Source of the DNA: Shinella sumterensis
GTDB taxonomy: Bacteria > Pseudomonadota > Alphaproteobacteria > Rhizobiales > Rhizobiaceae
Length of the DNA stretch: 64,000 nt
NCBI RefSeq assembly: GCF_004514425.2
Contig: NZ_MYFN02000019.1
Span: 1-64,000, forward strand
Direction: 5' to 3'
The notes under the pieces were generated by a model that was given only the letters and a program-made list of their open reading frames with translations, was not told the DNA's origin and did not search any database. Shown here piece after piece: positions 8,449-17,362 of the stretch (positions within the stretch are counted from its first letter, which is position 1; every line of letters starts with the position of its first letter). The position numbers were made by a program, and so were the translations under genes.

Positions 8449-9474
8449 TCAGGCTGGTTCGTTGCTCCACTGGAATGAGGTCCCATCGACCCAGATGCAG
8501 TGCAGGATAACGGCCAATTTTCGGGCGACTGCCACCTGCGCTTTTTTCATGCCATTGCGTTTCGCCAACCGCAGCCCCCAGGCCTTCAACGCGCACCACC
8601 GCTTTGTCCGATGGAGCAGCACGCTGGCAGCCTCAAAGAGAAAAGTTCGCAGCAGGCGATCTCCCCATCGCGAGACCTGACCGACAGTGTCCGTTTCACC
8701 CGATTGCTTGCGGCGTGGCGTCAGATCCAAATAGGCTCCCACGGAGGTTGCGCTTCGAAAGCGAGACGGGTCGTCGATGGTATGGCGGAAGGTCAGTGCC
8801 GTCACCACGCCGATGCCCAGCACGGTCATAAGCCGCTTGGTCGTGTCGTCTGCTCGAGCCATCAGTCGGACCTGGCGGTCTAAACCCGCAAGTTCTCGAC
8901 AAACATGCCCATGCACGGAAAGCAGTGGTAGCAAGACCGGCCAGAGCGCGTGGCCGTCCCAGGTCAATTCGGTGACGCATCGCTAGAATTGTCCTGCGAT
9001 GGCGCGAGAGAACAGCAACCCGCATTCTTTCAACATCGATCGGATCTGATTCTCGAGATCACGTCGCACCGTCACAAGCCGGGACCGCGCAACCAGCAGT
9101 GAACGAACCTGTTGGCTGGCCTCGCTCTTCACCGCAACCTCGCGATACCATCCGACGCGAACGAGCTCGGCCAAGCCACGCGCGTCGTTCTCATCGCTTT
9201 TGTTCATTCGGACCGATAACACAGCGTGGGCGTGTCGCGCGTCGATGCAGACCACCGGCACGCCGGTCCGCTTCAATTCATGCCAGAGCCAGCTCGACAT
9301 AGCACCGGTCTCGAAGCCAACTCGTTCCGCATCGGGAGCCTTCTTCGCCAGCAGGGCAGCCAAGGCTCCAGGATCCGACTTTGCCCGGCCCTCGAAGATC
9401 AGCCGGCCGTTCTCGTCAACGACACAAACGGAAGTCTCCTTCTGTGAGACGTCCAATCCGACATACTGTTTCAT
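8449..9474 (-). pseudogene. IS110-family transposase with in-frame TAG stop
   Basis: This is a DEDD recombinase. The N-terminal domain has Asp8 (GLDVSQKET), Glu55 ([10 protein letters not shown]) and the Asp pair 94/97 ([10 protein letters not shown]). The C-terminal transposase_20 domain has the catalytic-serine region [20 protein letters not shown]. The whole reads in one frame from the ATG at 9472-9474, preceded by GGGAGGA, except for a TAG at 8983-8985 (codon 164, after AIAGQF). The flanking sequence ([16 protein letters not shown]) continues normally, so it is a point nonsense mutation, not a frameshift. Activity would need readthrough or reinitiation. Confidence 0.85.
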
Positions 9475-9495
9475 CGTGATGTCCTCCCGTTGATA

Positions 9496-9511
9496 CTGGG
9501 ACCAGTATGCC
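9496..9511. repeat. Palindrome in the IS110 5' flank
   Basis: ATACTGGGACCAGTAT is an inverted repeat with 7-bp arms (ATACTGG/CCAGTAT) around GA, lying 22 bp upstream of the transposase ATG and just before its GGGAGGA ribosome site. It may be part of the element end or an autoregulatory site. No function can be read from the sequence alone. Confidence 0.4.
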
Positions 9512-9558
9512 ACCACAGTGGCGACCGGGGCATGCCGGAAGCAATTACGTCATCGTGT

Positions 9559-9771
9559 GGAATATTGGCTCTGACGCACATTCGATGATACTCTCGGCAT
9601 TCGATATGAAAGAAGTAATTGATATTGCCGGCTTTTCCATACGCGCTGGCAGTTTATAGCAGCGTTGTAGCTCGGCGGCTCCGAGCAAGGCTTAAAGTCG
9701 TTTTGGTTCAAGAAGTTATCCCGCTACAATGCCGGGCATGATCATCGAATGTGCGTCAGAGCCAACATTCC
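9559..9771. mobile_element. MITE-like element with 31-bp terminal inverted repeats
   Basis: The segments 9559-9589 and 9741-9771 are inverted copies of each other with one mismatch in 31 positions; both contain GGCTCTGACGCACATT. The similarity continues imperfectly inward (CGGCATT on both sides). The 150 bp between them carry no plausible gene. GGCTCT-type termini are typical of ISL3-family elements, so this may be a nonautonomous ISL3 derivative. The outermost 7-8 bp (GGAATATT and AACATTCC) are themselves nearly inverted, which obscures any target duplication. Confidence 0.6.
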
Positions 9772-9921
9772 GCGCCGATTGACAGACCCGCAAGTACCAG
9801 CGCCGCCGCGACCGCTTCCCGGGTCAATCTCACCAAGGCGGCAGGGCTATAGCGCAGCCGGCCCTTCGGGTGCGATCGGCTCATGCAGGCGACCATACCG
9901 GGGCTGCGTCCCTTTGACCTG
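9772..9921. other. Unassigned stretch beside the MITE-like element
   Basis: These 150 bp follow the ATPase stop codon on its 3' side. On the minus strand a short hydrophobic reading (VAAALVLAGLSIG) can be made, but it has no start context or family signature and is probably a fragment or chance. No terminator-like hairpin was recognised. Confidence 0.3.
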
Positions 9922-10716
9922 TCAGCTCAGGATAAACTTGGCATTCGTCTTCGGGTCATGAATGATGTCAGGATCGATATCGAAGACGCGCCGGACATGC
10001 TCTCTCGTCATGATGATGTTCGGCGGCCCCTGCTGCACAAGTTTTCCCGCCTTGAACATGACGATATGATCGGCGTGCCGGGCCGCCTGATTGACGTCAT
10101 GGAGCACGGCGACGACGGTTTTCCGACGGGATTTCACCAGCGCGGTTATGAGGCTCATGACTTCGGCCTGATGCGCAAGATCCAGGAACGTGGTGGGTTC
10201 GTCGAGGAGGAGGATCTCCGTCTGTTGCGCGAGTGACATCGCAATCCATGCACGCTGTCTCTGGCCGCCGGAGAGGTTTTCAAGCGGCTGTTCCCGCAGA
10301 TCCGCCATGCCTGTCAGTTCGAGTGCTTCGTTGACCGCTTCCTCGTCCGCTCTGGACCAGCGCGAAAACAGACTTCGATGCGGGTATCGCCCCTGGCGTA
10401 CAAGATCGGATACCGTAAGCCCCTCCGGCGCAACAGGACCTTGCGGCAGGATGGCGATGCGTCTTGCGCTTTCGCGCGCCGTGAACCTGGCGAGCGGCTT
10501 GCCATCGAGCAGGACAGTGCCTGCCTTCGGTTTGAGCAGGCCGGCACAGGCTCTCAACACCGTCGATTTGCCCGAGCCGTTGCGGCCGAGCAGGACGGTG
10601 AACGCCTGCGGCGGGATTTTGAGGTCCAGCTCTTCGACGATCATCCTGCTTCCGTAGCCGAGTGACAGCTTGTCGAGGCGCAGGCCAGATCCTGCTTCGT
10701 TGTCATTGAGCGGCAT
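9922..10716 (-). CDS. Ferric-siderophore ABC transporter ATPase (FepC/FecE family)
   Basis: This 264-residue ATPase drives siderophore import through the two neighbouring permeases. Walker A GRNGSGKST comes near the N-terminus, then the iron-family GRYPH motif, signature LSGGQRQRAWIAMSLAQ, Walker B ILLLDEPTTFLDLAHQ and H-loop VLHDVNQA. All key residues are present and the length is normal. The ATG at 10714-10716 overlaps the end of the permease gene by 14 bp; an upstream ATG at 10741-10743 is less likely. It is the last gene of the leftward siderophore operon. Family assignment is secure; the siderophore type is not readable. Confidence 0.92.
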   Translation of the reverse strand: MPLNDNEAGSGLRLDKLSLGYGSRMIVEELDLKIPPQAFTVLLGRNGSGKSTVLRACAGLLKPKAGTVLLDGKPLARFTARESARRIAILPQGPVAPEGLTVSDLVRQGRYPHRSLFSRWSRADEEAVNEALELTGMADLREQPLENLSGGQRQRAWIAMSLAQQTEILLLDEPTTFLDLAHQAEVMSLITALVKSRRKTVVAVLHDVNQAARHADHIVMFKAGKLVQQGPPNIIMTREHVRRVFDIDPDIIHDPKTNAKFILS

Positions 10717-11692
10717 GGCGGCGTCCCCAGAGAAGATAGCCAAGGAAGGGGGCGCCGATCAGCGCCGTGACGATACCGGCCGGCAACTGCGCTGGGGCAA
10801 TGACGGTCCGTCCAATAAGGTCGGCCGCCATGACGAGCAGCCCGCCCACCAACGCAGATGCCGGTATCATGCGCGCATGGCCGGCCCCCACCATCTTGCG
10901 GGCGACATGCGGCGCGATCAGGCCGATGAAGCCGATCAGACCGCAAGCGGCGACTGTCGCACCCGATATGGCCGTGCACAGCAGGATCAGAAAGGCGCGA
11001 CCAAGATTGACACGCTGACCGAGGCTTGCCGCGATATCGTCGCCGAAACGCATGAGATCGAGCTGGCGGAAGGCGAGACCGGCCAGCGCCACGGGCACGA
11101 CAAGCCATCCGGCCAGAAGACGCAATGTTTCCCAGCTTGCGGCGTAGACACTGCCGGAAAGCCAGATCATCAATCGCTGCACATCCGCTACGTCGGAAAA
11201 AGCGATGAGGAAACTGCTTCCGGCGCCAGCAAGCGAGCCGAGCGCGATGCCGATCAGCACGATGCGCAGCGACGAGGTGCCATTTCGCCAGGAGAGAGCA
11301 AAGACCGCGGCAGCCATCAATGTCGCCCCGGCGAAGCCGGCCACTGGCAACAGCGTTGCCCCCGCGCCCTTCAAGCCGACGATGACCAATCCGCCCGCCA
11401 AAGCCGCGCCCGCGTTGATGCCGAGAATACCGGGCTCGGCGAGAGGGTTGCGCATCACCGCCTGGGCGATCGCTCCTGCAATGCCCAGCGCCATACCAGC
11501 GGTGAGCGCCATCAGCGCACGCGGCAGACGCAGATCGAGCACGATCATGCGGATCTGCTCTGTCGCACTGCCATCGACAAGGCTTTCAAGATCGGCGCGC
11601 GAAACCGTCTGGTCGCCGAGAGCCAGACTGGCGAGCAAAAGGGCTGGAACGCTCAGGAGCGCGGCAGCCAGGACCACGTGCCGGGACGTCAT
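10703..11692 (-). CDS. Ferric-siderophore ABC transporter permease (FecCD family)
   Basis: This 329-residue inner-membrane permease has about nine or ten helices and the FecCD landmarks LRLPRALMALTAGMALGIAG, RNPLAEPGILGINAGAALAG and GLIGFIGLIAPHVARKMVG. The open frame extends upstream to 11986, but the ATG at 11690-11692 overlaps the preceding permease gene by 4 bp (ATGA) and gives the usual short N-terminus, so that start is chosen. It pairs with the permease at 11689-12705 to form the channel, and it overlaps the ATPase gene downstream. Regulation is expected to follow the FecIR pair at the head of the cluster. Confidence 0.92.
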   Translation of the reverse strand: MTSRHVVLAAALLSVPALLLASLALGDQTVSRADLESLVDGSATEQIRMIVLDLRLPRALMALTAGMALGIAGAIAQAVMRNPLAEPGILGINAGAALAGGLVIVGLKGAGATLLPVAGFAGATLMAAAVFALSWRNGTSSLRIVLIGIALGSLAGAGSSFLIAFSDVADVQRLMIWLSGSVYAASWETLRLLAGWLVVPVALAGLAFRQLDLMRFGDDIAASLGQRVNLGRAFLILLCTAISGATVAACGLIGFIGLIAPHVARKMVGAGHARMIPASALVGGLLVMAADLIGRTVIAPAQLPAGIVTALIGAPFLGYLLWGRRHAAQ

Positions 11693-12705
11693 GAACTGCG
11701 CAGCCGGTAACGGGCGAGCCACAGAAAGAACGGCGCGCCGATCAGCGCCATCGTGACGCCGACGGGAAAGTCCTGATTGGCGAACAGGCCGCGTCCGATC
11801 ATATCGGCGATAACCAGCAGCAATGCGCCTCCGATGGCGCTGTAAGGCACGATCCAGCGATAATCGGCCCCGACCGTAAGGCGCGCGATGTGCGGCATGA
11901 CAAGGCCGACAAAGCCGACGGGTCCCGCAAGCGCCACGGCACTCCCGGCGAGCAGCACCACGATGACCACTGATATCGTGCGCCACAACAGCGTGCTCTG
12001 TCCCAGCGCGCCAGAGATGTCGGAGCCAAGGCTGAGTGTCGTGAACTGCCGCCGCAGCAAAAGCGCGGCCGCAAGACCCGTCACGATGTAGGGAGCGACA
12101 GCCACAACCTGCCCCATGGTTCGCCCCGACAGCGACCCGACGGTCCAGAGCCTTACGGCATCGAGCGTCGCCTGATCGAAGATCAGGATGGCCGCGGTCA
12201 GCGAGGTGAGGAAGGTGCCGATCACCGCTCCTGCCAGAACGAGTTTCAGCGATGTCGGTCCGCCCGGCCCGAGTGATCCGAGCGCATGGACTGCGAAACC
12301 GGCGATGGCCGCACCACCGAAGGCGTACCAGATGAGGCCATTGCCGTCGCTCATCGAGCCGGTCATCTGAAGCGCCATGGCGGCGACCACGGCGAAGGCG
12401 CCGCCAGCGTTGATGCCGAGCAGGCCGGGCGAGGCCAGGGGATTGCCGGTCGCGGCCTGCATCACCGCCCCGGCAACGGCGAGTGCAGCGCCCGCCATGG
12501 CACCGGCCAGCACACGCGGAAGCCTGAGCATGGTGACGACGAGGTGATCACGGGACCCGTCGAAGGCAAAGATTGCCTCGCAAATCGTCATCAGCGAAAG
12601 CCGCGACGTGCCCGCGCCGATCGCCAGCGCCGCAACCAGAATGCAGACGCAAAGCAGGATCGCGAGCCCGAGCGCCCGCAGGGGGTCTGCGTGCCTCTCT
12701 GTCAC
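11689..12705 (-). CDS. Ferric-siderophore ABC transporter permease (FecCD family)
   Basis: This 338-residue permease is the partner of the one downstream. Its markers are LRLPRVLAGAMAGAALAVAG, GNPLASPGLLGINAGGAFAV and GPVGFVGLVMPHIARLTVG, with helices throughout and a short cytoplasmic C-terminus (ARYRLRSS). It overlaps both neighbours by 4 bp, the binding-protein gene upstream and the permease gene downstream, so the three are almost certainly co-translated. Two distinct FecCD subunits are normal for siderophore importers. Nothing unusual is seen in the sequence. Confidence 0.92.
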   Translation of the reverse strand: MTERHADPLRALGLAILLCVCILVAALAIGAGTSRLSLMTICEAIFAFDGSRDHLVVTMLRLPRVLAGAMAGAALAVAGAVMQAATGNPLASPGLLGINAGGAFAVVAAMALQMTGSMSDGNGLIWYAFGGAAIAGFAVHALGSLGPGGPTSLKLVLAGAVIGTFLTSLTAAILIFDQATLDAVRLWTVGSLSGRTMGQVVAVAPYIVTGLAAALLLRRQFTTLSLGSDISGALGQSTLLWRTISVVIVVLLAGSAVALAGPVGFVGLVMPHIARLTVGADYRWIVPYSAIGGALLLVIADMIGRGLFANQDFPVGVTMALIGAPFFLWLARYRLRSS

Positions 12706-13646
12706 GGCGCATTCACGATGTAGCGTTCGACGTCGTCGAGAACGCGATGGGCGGAGGCAACCCCGTGAAAACCCATCCAGGTGGCGCGATCGACGCGGTA
12801 GGCCCGGCCGGCCTGTACGGCCGGCAGCATCTGCCAGAATGGATTTTTGGTGGTCGCGGCCTCAAGGGCATCGTCGGGCGCCTGATCGTATCCGCTCACG
12901 ACGACATAGAGCAGTGTCTTTCCATCGAGAAGACCGATCTCCTCCCAGCCTGGACGCTTGAAGGCGGTATTATCGGTGACCGTTTCGTAAGCCGTGCGCT
13001 GAACGCCCGCTTCGCGCAGCACGGCATAGGGTGCATAGGCGGCCGGGCCGGAGACATAGACATGGAACCCTGACGGCGTGATGCGCAGGATGGAGACCGG
13101 AAAATGGGGGACACGCGCGCGTATGGCCGCGACCCGGACTTCATAACCCGCGAGCAACTCTGCCGCGGTGTCCCTGCGGCCGGTCATATCCGCCAGGACC
13201 TGCAGATGATCCTTCCAGTTCCGGACATCGATCAGCACGGTCGGCGCGACCTTTTCGAACATGCCGCGGACCTGGGCGTGCAACGTGGCGTCACCGATGA
13301 TCAGATCGGGCTTCAAGGCAACGATACGCTCGAGGCTCGGTTGCCTTGCGTCACCGATATCCGTGACAGATGCCTTTTCCGCTGCCCTACGCAGGTCTGG
13401 ATCCTGCGCCGTCATCAGCGGCGCGCCGACAATCGGCAAACCGAGCTCGAGCCCCATGCCGAGATTGTAGAACGGATCGAGCACGACAATGCGGGATGGC
13501 GCCATGGGCACGCAAACCGGCGTTCCGAGGACGTGTTCCGATATCGCCCGTCCCTGACATTGCGCAGCCGCTGGCGTCAGCGAAAGCAACATCGCCAGAG
13601 CGGAAATGATAAGGCACAACGCCGTTCTCATGCCGTGAAATCCCAT
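12702..13646 (-). CDS. Ferric-siderophore periplasmic binding protein
   Basis: This secreted class III binding protein of about 314 residues has a signal peptide (RTALCLIISALAMLLSLTPA followed by AAAQC). The mature part has the Fe3+-siderophore fold landmarks PSRIVVLDPFYNLGMGLELG, LERIVALKPDLIIGD and a C-terminal AYRVDRATWMGFHG. It would carry the ferric chelate from the TonB receptor to the FecCD channel. The open frame begins at 13691; the ATGs at 13644-13646 and 13629-13631 give more typical signal peptides, and the choice is not decided by a clear ribosome site. It overlaps the permease gene by 4 bp and follows the receptor gene closely. Confidence 0.87.
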   Translation of the reverse strand: MGFHGMRTALCLIISALAMLLSLTPAAAQCQGRAISEHVLGTPVCVPMAPSRIVVLDPFYNLGMGLELGLPIVGAPLMTAQDPDLRRAAEKASVTDIGDARQPSLERIVALKPDLIIGDATLHAQVRGMFEKVAPTVLIDVRNWKDHLQVLADMTGRRDTAAELLAGYEVRVAAIRARVPHFPVSILRITPSGFHVYVSGPAAYAPYAVLREAGVQRTAYETVTDNTAFKRPGWEEIGLLDGKTLLYVVVSGYDQAPDDALEAATTKNPFWQMLPAVQAGRAYRVDRATWMGFHGVASAHRVLDDVERYIVNAP

Positions 13647-13693
13647 ACGTCGCGGCTGGAGCGATAGCCAAGGCATCGCTCCAGCCCGCATGC

Positions 13694-16111
13694 TCAGAAC
13701 TTGACCTTGAGGTTCATGCCGACGCGACGGCGTTCACCCAGCGTGGCAGCGATATTGTTGTCGTTGTAGACGAAGTACTTCTCGTCCAGCAGGTTCTGCA
13801 CGAAAGCGTTGATCTCCCAGCGCTCCGTCTTGTAGCCGGCCTGCATGTTCACGATCCAGCGGTTGTCCAGATAGTCGTGCGGCAGGCTGCCGAGCCGTGC
13901 CAGATAGCGAGACGTGTATTTTGCGTCTGTGCCGACGAAGACGCCGTTGTCGAACGTATAGCGCGCGCCCAGCCCCACGGTCCATTCCGGTGCTTCGGGG
14001 AACGGCAGCCCGGTAAGGTCACCGTAGGTCAGATCGTTGAAGTCCTTGAACTCGGTATGGACATAGCCGAGCGAGACGAAGGTCTCGAGATTGTCGTTCA
14101 CCTCGAACGAGGGCTCGATCTCGAAACCCCAGGCTTCCGACGAGGCGGCATTGAGGATGCGGCGGGTCGTCGCGTCGGCCGGGTCGAGCTGCATCTGGAC
14201 CTGCTGGTCGCTGTATTGGGTGAAGAAGACGTTCGAGTTCAGTTTCAGCCGCTCGTCCAGGAAGCTCCCCTTGTAGAAGATCTCGTAGGTCGAAGCCGTT
14301 TCCGGCTCATAGGTATAGGCTGTCGCGCTGGCAGAATTGTAGCTCGCGCCTCCGGTGCGGAAGCCCTGCGAATAGGTGACGCCGACCGTCTGGGTGTCGG
14401 TGAGGTCCTTCGAAAGGCCGATCTTGGGCACGAAATTGACCTCATCGAACGACGCGCCATAGTCGGTGAGTACGGTCGTCGTGCCGCCCAATGGCTGGGT
14501 GCGGACGAGATGCTGGGTAATGTCCTGGTCGGTGTAGTCGAGACGGCCGCCGACGGTGACCTTCCATGTCGGAACGAACTCGTAGGTCGCCTCGCCGAAG
14601 ATAGCGGCGTTGAACGATTTCTGGGTGTTGTGCTGGACTTGGTTACGACCGATCGTCGGCGTCAGCGGGATTGTGCGATCGTAGAAGTTCTTCTCGTCTT
14701 CATAGGCGAAGTAGACCCCACCGACCCAGTTCCACTTTTCACCCGAGTAGTTCAGGCGCACTTCCTGCGATGCGATCCATTCCTTGTAATAGCCGTGATA
14801 GGTGTTGACCTCCCCTGCCGTGCCGTAGTTCGGCGAAAAGCGATCGGTGTCGGAATAACTGAAAGCCGATAGCGACGTCAGCTTCAACTCGTCGGTGATA
14901 TCGTGAGTTACGTCCAAGCCCACATTGTGTACGCGGGTTGGCCTGTATTCGATATAGGCGGGAATCTGGTAATCGCCGCGCTCTTCATCGAAGCTGAAGC
15001 CCAGGGAACCGGCCGGACCGCCGATGTCGCGGACATAGGGATCATCGTGCGAGAAGGAATAGCTCAACAGAGCGCGCGTTTCAGGCATCTCCGCCGGCTG
15101 GAAGAGGACCTTGCCGCGGATCTGATAATAGGTGTCATGCGTGAAATCGCTGTAGCGGTCGTAATTTTCGAATGTCGGGTAATTGATATCATTCTTGCTG
15201 CGCTCGAACTCCCCGGCGATACGCAGGGCGAGCACGTCCTCCACCAGCGGCGTGTTGACCATGAACGCCGTGCCATGGAGATTGCCCGTGCCGACCGTTC
15301 CGGAAAGTTCTCCCTCGCGCTCGAATACGGGATCCTTGGTTTTGACGTAGATGGCGCCCGCCATGGAGGCGCGACCGGACAGCGTCGACTGCGGACCCCG
15401 ATAGACTTCGAGTTGTTCGACGTCGAACAGCCCGCGGGCGCCGCGCCGGGCACCACGCACCGTTTGCTGGACACCATCGACATAGAGTGTCGCAAGCGGC
15501 GCGCCGCCCGGAACAAGCCCCTCCGAGTTGACGCCGCGGATGACGAAACCCGCATCGGTCCAGTCACCGTCCATGACATTGGCCATGCGCTGGAAGCCGT
15601 CGCGGATACTGCGGACCTGGCTGTCGGCAATCTCGTCGGCGGTCAGGATTCCGACACTCGCCGACGTGTCATTGAGGGTGGTCGCATTGCGCGAACCATA
15701 AATCATGATTGGGGCCAGAACGGTATCGCCCGACAGGGCTGCGGTATCACCCGTGACGGCCGCGGACGTGCTCGCGATGGTCACTGTATTGCCGTTGGTG
15801 AAGCGGTACTGGAGATCCGTACCCGACAAAAGGACGGAAACGGCCTCGGACGCGGTCATGGAACCACGGACCGGGCGTCCATTCAGCGACGCCGCAGACG
15901 TTTCGTCAAATATGACGGCGAGGCCTGAGATCCGCCCGATATCGTTCATGGCGTGGCGAATGGGTTTTGCCGGAATATCGAAACTGTAGACCTGCTGTGT
16001 CGCGGTCTGCGCCATCGCGCTCCCAACGGCGAGTGGACCAACATCTACTGCGCCAAGCACTGTCGTCGCGAGCAGCATAGCCGCGTTGCGCCCCAATCTT
16101 CCGGTCTTCAT
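13694..16111 (-). CDS. TonB-dependent siderophore receptor with signalling domain (FecA type)
   Basis: This 805-residue outer-membrane receptor imports a ferric siderophore using TonB energy. A signal peptide is followed at about 40-95 by the secretin/TonB short N-terminal domain (FDIPAKPIRHAMNDIGRISG), the part that signals to FecR. Then come a plug domain (TADEIADSQVRSIRDGFQRM; YRGPQSTLSGRASMAGAIYV) and a 22-strand barrel ending in the canonical terminal Phe (GMNLKVKF). The longer frame begins with TTG at 16112-16114; the ATG at 16109-16111 is preferred. It lies between the binding-protein gene and fecR, so ligand binding probably induces its own cluster through FecR/FecI. Confidence 0.92.
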   Translation of the reverse strand: MKTGRLGRNAAMLLATTVLGAVDVGPLAVGSAMAQTATQQVYSFDIPAKPIRHAMNDIGRISGLAVIFDETSAASLNGRPVRGSMTASEAVSVLLSGTDLQYRFTNGNTVTIASTSAAVTGDTAALSGDTVLAPIMIYGSRNATTLNDTSASVGILTADEIADSQVRSIRDGFQRMANVMDGDWTDAGFVIRGVNSEGLVPGGAPLATLYVDGVQQTVRGARRGARGLFDVEQLEVYRGPQSTLSGRASMAGAIYVKTKDPVFEREGELSGTVGTGNLHGTAFMVNTPLVEDVLALRIAGEFERSKNDINYPTFENYDRYSDFTHDTYYQIRGKVLFQPAEMPETRALLSYSFSHDDPYVRDIGGPAGSLGFSFDEERGDYQIPAYIEYRPTRVHNVGLDVTHDITDELKLTSLSAFSYSDTDRFSPNYGTAGEVNTYHGYYKEWIASQEVRLNYSGEKWNWVGGVYFAYEDEKNFYDRTIPLTPTIGRNQVQHNTQKSFNAAIFGEATYEFVPTWKVTVGGRLDYTDQDITQHLVRTQPLGGTTTVLTDYGASFDEVNFVPKIGLSKDLTDTQTVGVTYSQGFRTGGASYNSASATAYTYEPETASTYEIFYKGSFLDERLKLNSNVFFTQYSDQQVQMQLDPADATTRRILNAASSEAWGFEIEPSFEVNDNLETFVSLGYVHTEFKDFNDLTYGDLTGLPFPEAPEWTVGLGARYTFDNGVFVGTDAKYTSRYLARLGSLPHDYLDNRWIVNMQAGYKTERWEINAFVQNLLDEKYFVYNDNNIAATLGERRRVGMNLKVKF

Positions 16112-16267
16112 CAAATGCCCCTATTCCCTCAGATCATTCGGGAATGGCGACAGATCCCCTTCTATCGGTCTGCCGTCATCCTGTTGAGGTAACGGAGCTC
16201 GCCGGGGACCACCCTCATCAGAAAAGCGAAAAATTCAAACTTTTTGCACCATAGACAAAAGAGCCGT
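16112..16267. promoter_or_regulatory. Region upstream of the TonB receptor, probable FecI-dependent promoter
   Basis: The 156 bp between fecR and the receptor gene should hold the ECF-sigma-dependent promoter of the receptor. An imperfect inverted repeat ATTCCC-N11-GGGAAT (16123-16145) lies within 35 bp of the receptor start. A recognisable FecI -35/-10 pair could not be assigned with confidence. Confidence 0.3.
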
Positions 16268-17263
16268 TCAGGGCCTGACGATGACGAGGCGGCCCGCAAC
16301 ATCATTCATCGTGAATCCGACCAGTGACTGAACGGACGCAAGTGCCGCATCCGGGTCATCGACCGAGAAACTTCCGCTTACCCTTCTTTCCGCGAGCGTA
16401 TCGGAAAGAAGCACAATTCGGCCCGGACGGTAGCGCTCGATCTGCCTGAGGACGTCCACGAGGCGGGCATTGTTGAACACGAAACGCCCATCATGCCAGG
16501 CTGTGCGCTCTCCAAGATCGACCTTCTGCGACCTGCCGATCCCGGAGGCGCTGTAGGCGACACTTTCTCCAGGCGCGAGGACCACACGCTGTGATGTCGC
16601 AGTGCCGGTGACCTGCAGACTGCCACTTTCGAGCGTCACCGACACGCCGTCATCCTGCACCGCCACATCGAAGGTCGTGCCGAGAACCCTCGCCTCTCCG
16701 TCCCCGGCCTTCACGATGAAGGGGATATCGGATCGCTTGACCGTGAAGAATGCGGTTCCGCGCAGGAGTTGGACACGTCTTTCCGACGTCCCCATATCGA
16801 CATCGATGGCCGTGTCCGCATCCAGGAGGATCGTCGAGCCATCCTTCAGCTCGATCGTGCGTCGCTCGCCGCGGGCCGTGACATAGTCGGCCTGAAGATC
16901 CTGAAACACGTTCGGTCTCTCAAGCCACATCCACGCCCCCGCCAGACAGGACATCAGACAGAGGCCGATGATCGCTCCGGCCTTGCCTGATGTGTTCTTC
17001 TCACGCATGCGCCGGACATTATCCAGATGACGTGAGAGTGTGTGTTCCTCCTCACGTGCCACGTCTGCGCCCGGCCCGGCAGCCGAGGACCACAGGATCT
17101 GAAGGTCGTCATAGGCGCGTCCGTGTGCCGGATCGGCGTTCATCCACGCCGCGAAGTGGTCACGATCGGCCCGCGAAGGCTTGCCGTTCATCCGGGTGAA
17201 CCAGGCGACGGCTTCCGCTTCGACACCCGACAGGTTTCCGGCCGCCTTTTCATTATCTGCCAT
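16268..17263 (-). CDS. fecR: FecR family anti-sigma/signal transducer
   Basis: This 331-residue inner-membrane regulator has an N-terminal cytoplasmic DUF4880-type segment (EAEAVAWFTRMNGKPSRADR, HFAAWMNADPAHGRAYDDL), a single membrane helix near residues 95-112 (AGAIIGLCLMSCLAGAWMW), the FecR periplasmic domain (ERRTIELKDGSTILLDADTA) and a C-terminal signalling part with the RPGRIVLLSD region. It senses the loaded TonB receptor in the periplasm and frees or activates FecI. The start ATG at 17261-17263 is chosen over the longer frame from 17293. It lies between fecI and the receptor gene on the same strand, as in classical fecIRA. Confidence 0.9.
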   Translation of the reverse strand: MADNEKAAGNLSGVEAEAVAWFTRMNGKPSRADRDHFAAWMNADPAHGRAYDDLQILWSSAAGPGADVAREEEHTLSRHLDNVRRMREKNTSGKAGAIIGLCLMSCLAGAWMWLERPNVFQDLQADYVTARGERRTIELKDGSTILLDADTAIDVDMGTSERRVQLLRGTAFFTVKRSDIPFIVKAGDGEARVLGTTFDVAVQDDGVSVTLESGSLQVTGTATSQRVVLAPGESVAYSASGIGRSQKVDLGERTAWHDGRFVFNNARLVDVLRQIERYRPGRIVLLSDTLAERRVSGSFSVDDPDAALASVQSLVGFTMNDVAGRLVIVRP

Positions 17264-17362
17264 GGCCGTTATTACCCTAGATAGCGGAGGCAAGCGCCTG
17301 GTCGATCTTCCCGTTCAAGATGATAACGGAGCGAAAGGCGACCGACCCTCATGCTGGAAGCG

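Larger units (their letters stand above)
8210..9520 (-). mobile_element. IS110-family insertion sequence (approximate limits)
   Basis: The element consists of a transposase gene (8449-9474) with about 240 bp of noncoding sequence on its 3' side and a short 5' flank. IS110 elements lack classical terminal inverted repeats, so the ends cannot be fixed by eye. The left limit is where the MFS homology stops. The 5' flank contains ATACTGGGACCAGTAT (9496-9511), a 16-bp near-perfect palindrome. The long 3' flank is the region where IS1111-type members of the family encode their bridge RNA. Confidence 0.65.

Noticed and set aside
9772-9921. Hydrophobic minus-strand reading as a small membrane protein
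   Set aside because: Too short, no start signal, and directly beside a mobile element; probably a fragment or chance.
10670-11710. 346-codon plus-strand frame opposite the siderophore permease gene
   Set aside because: Antisense shadow; the minus strand has a full FecCD permease with all motifs and overlapping start/stop junctions.
16123-16145. ATTCCC-N11-GGGAAT as a terminator or strong operator
   Set aside because: The arms are only 6 bp with an 11-bp gap; kept only as a note in the promoter region of the receptor.
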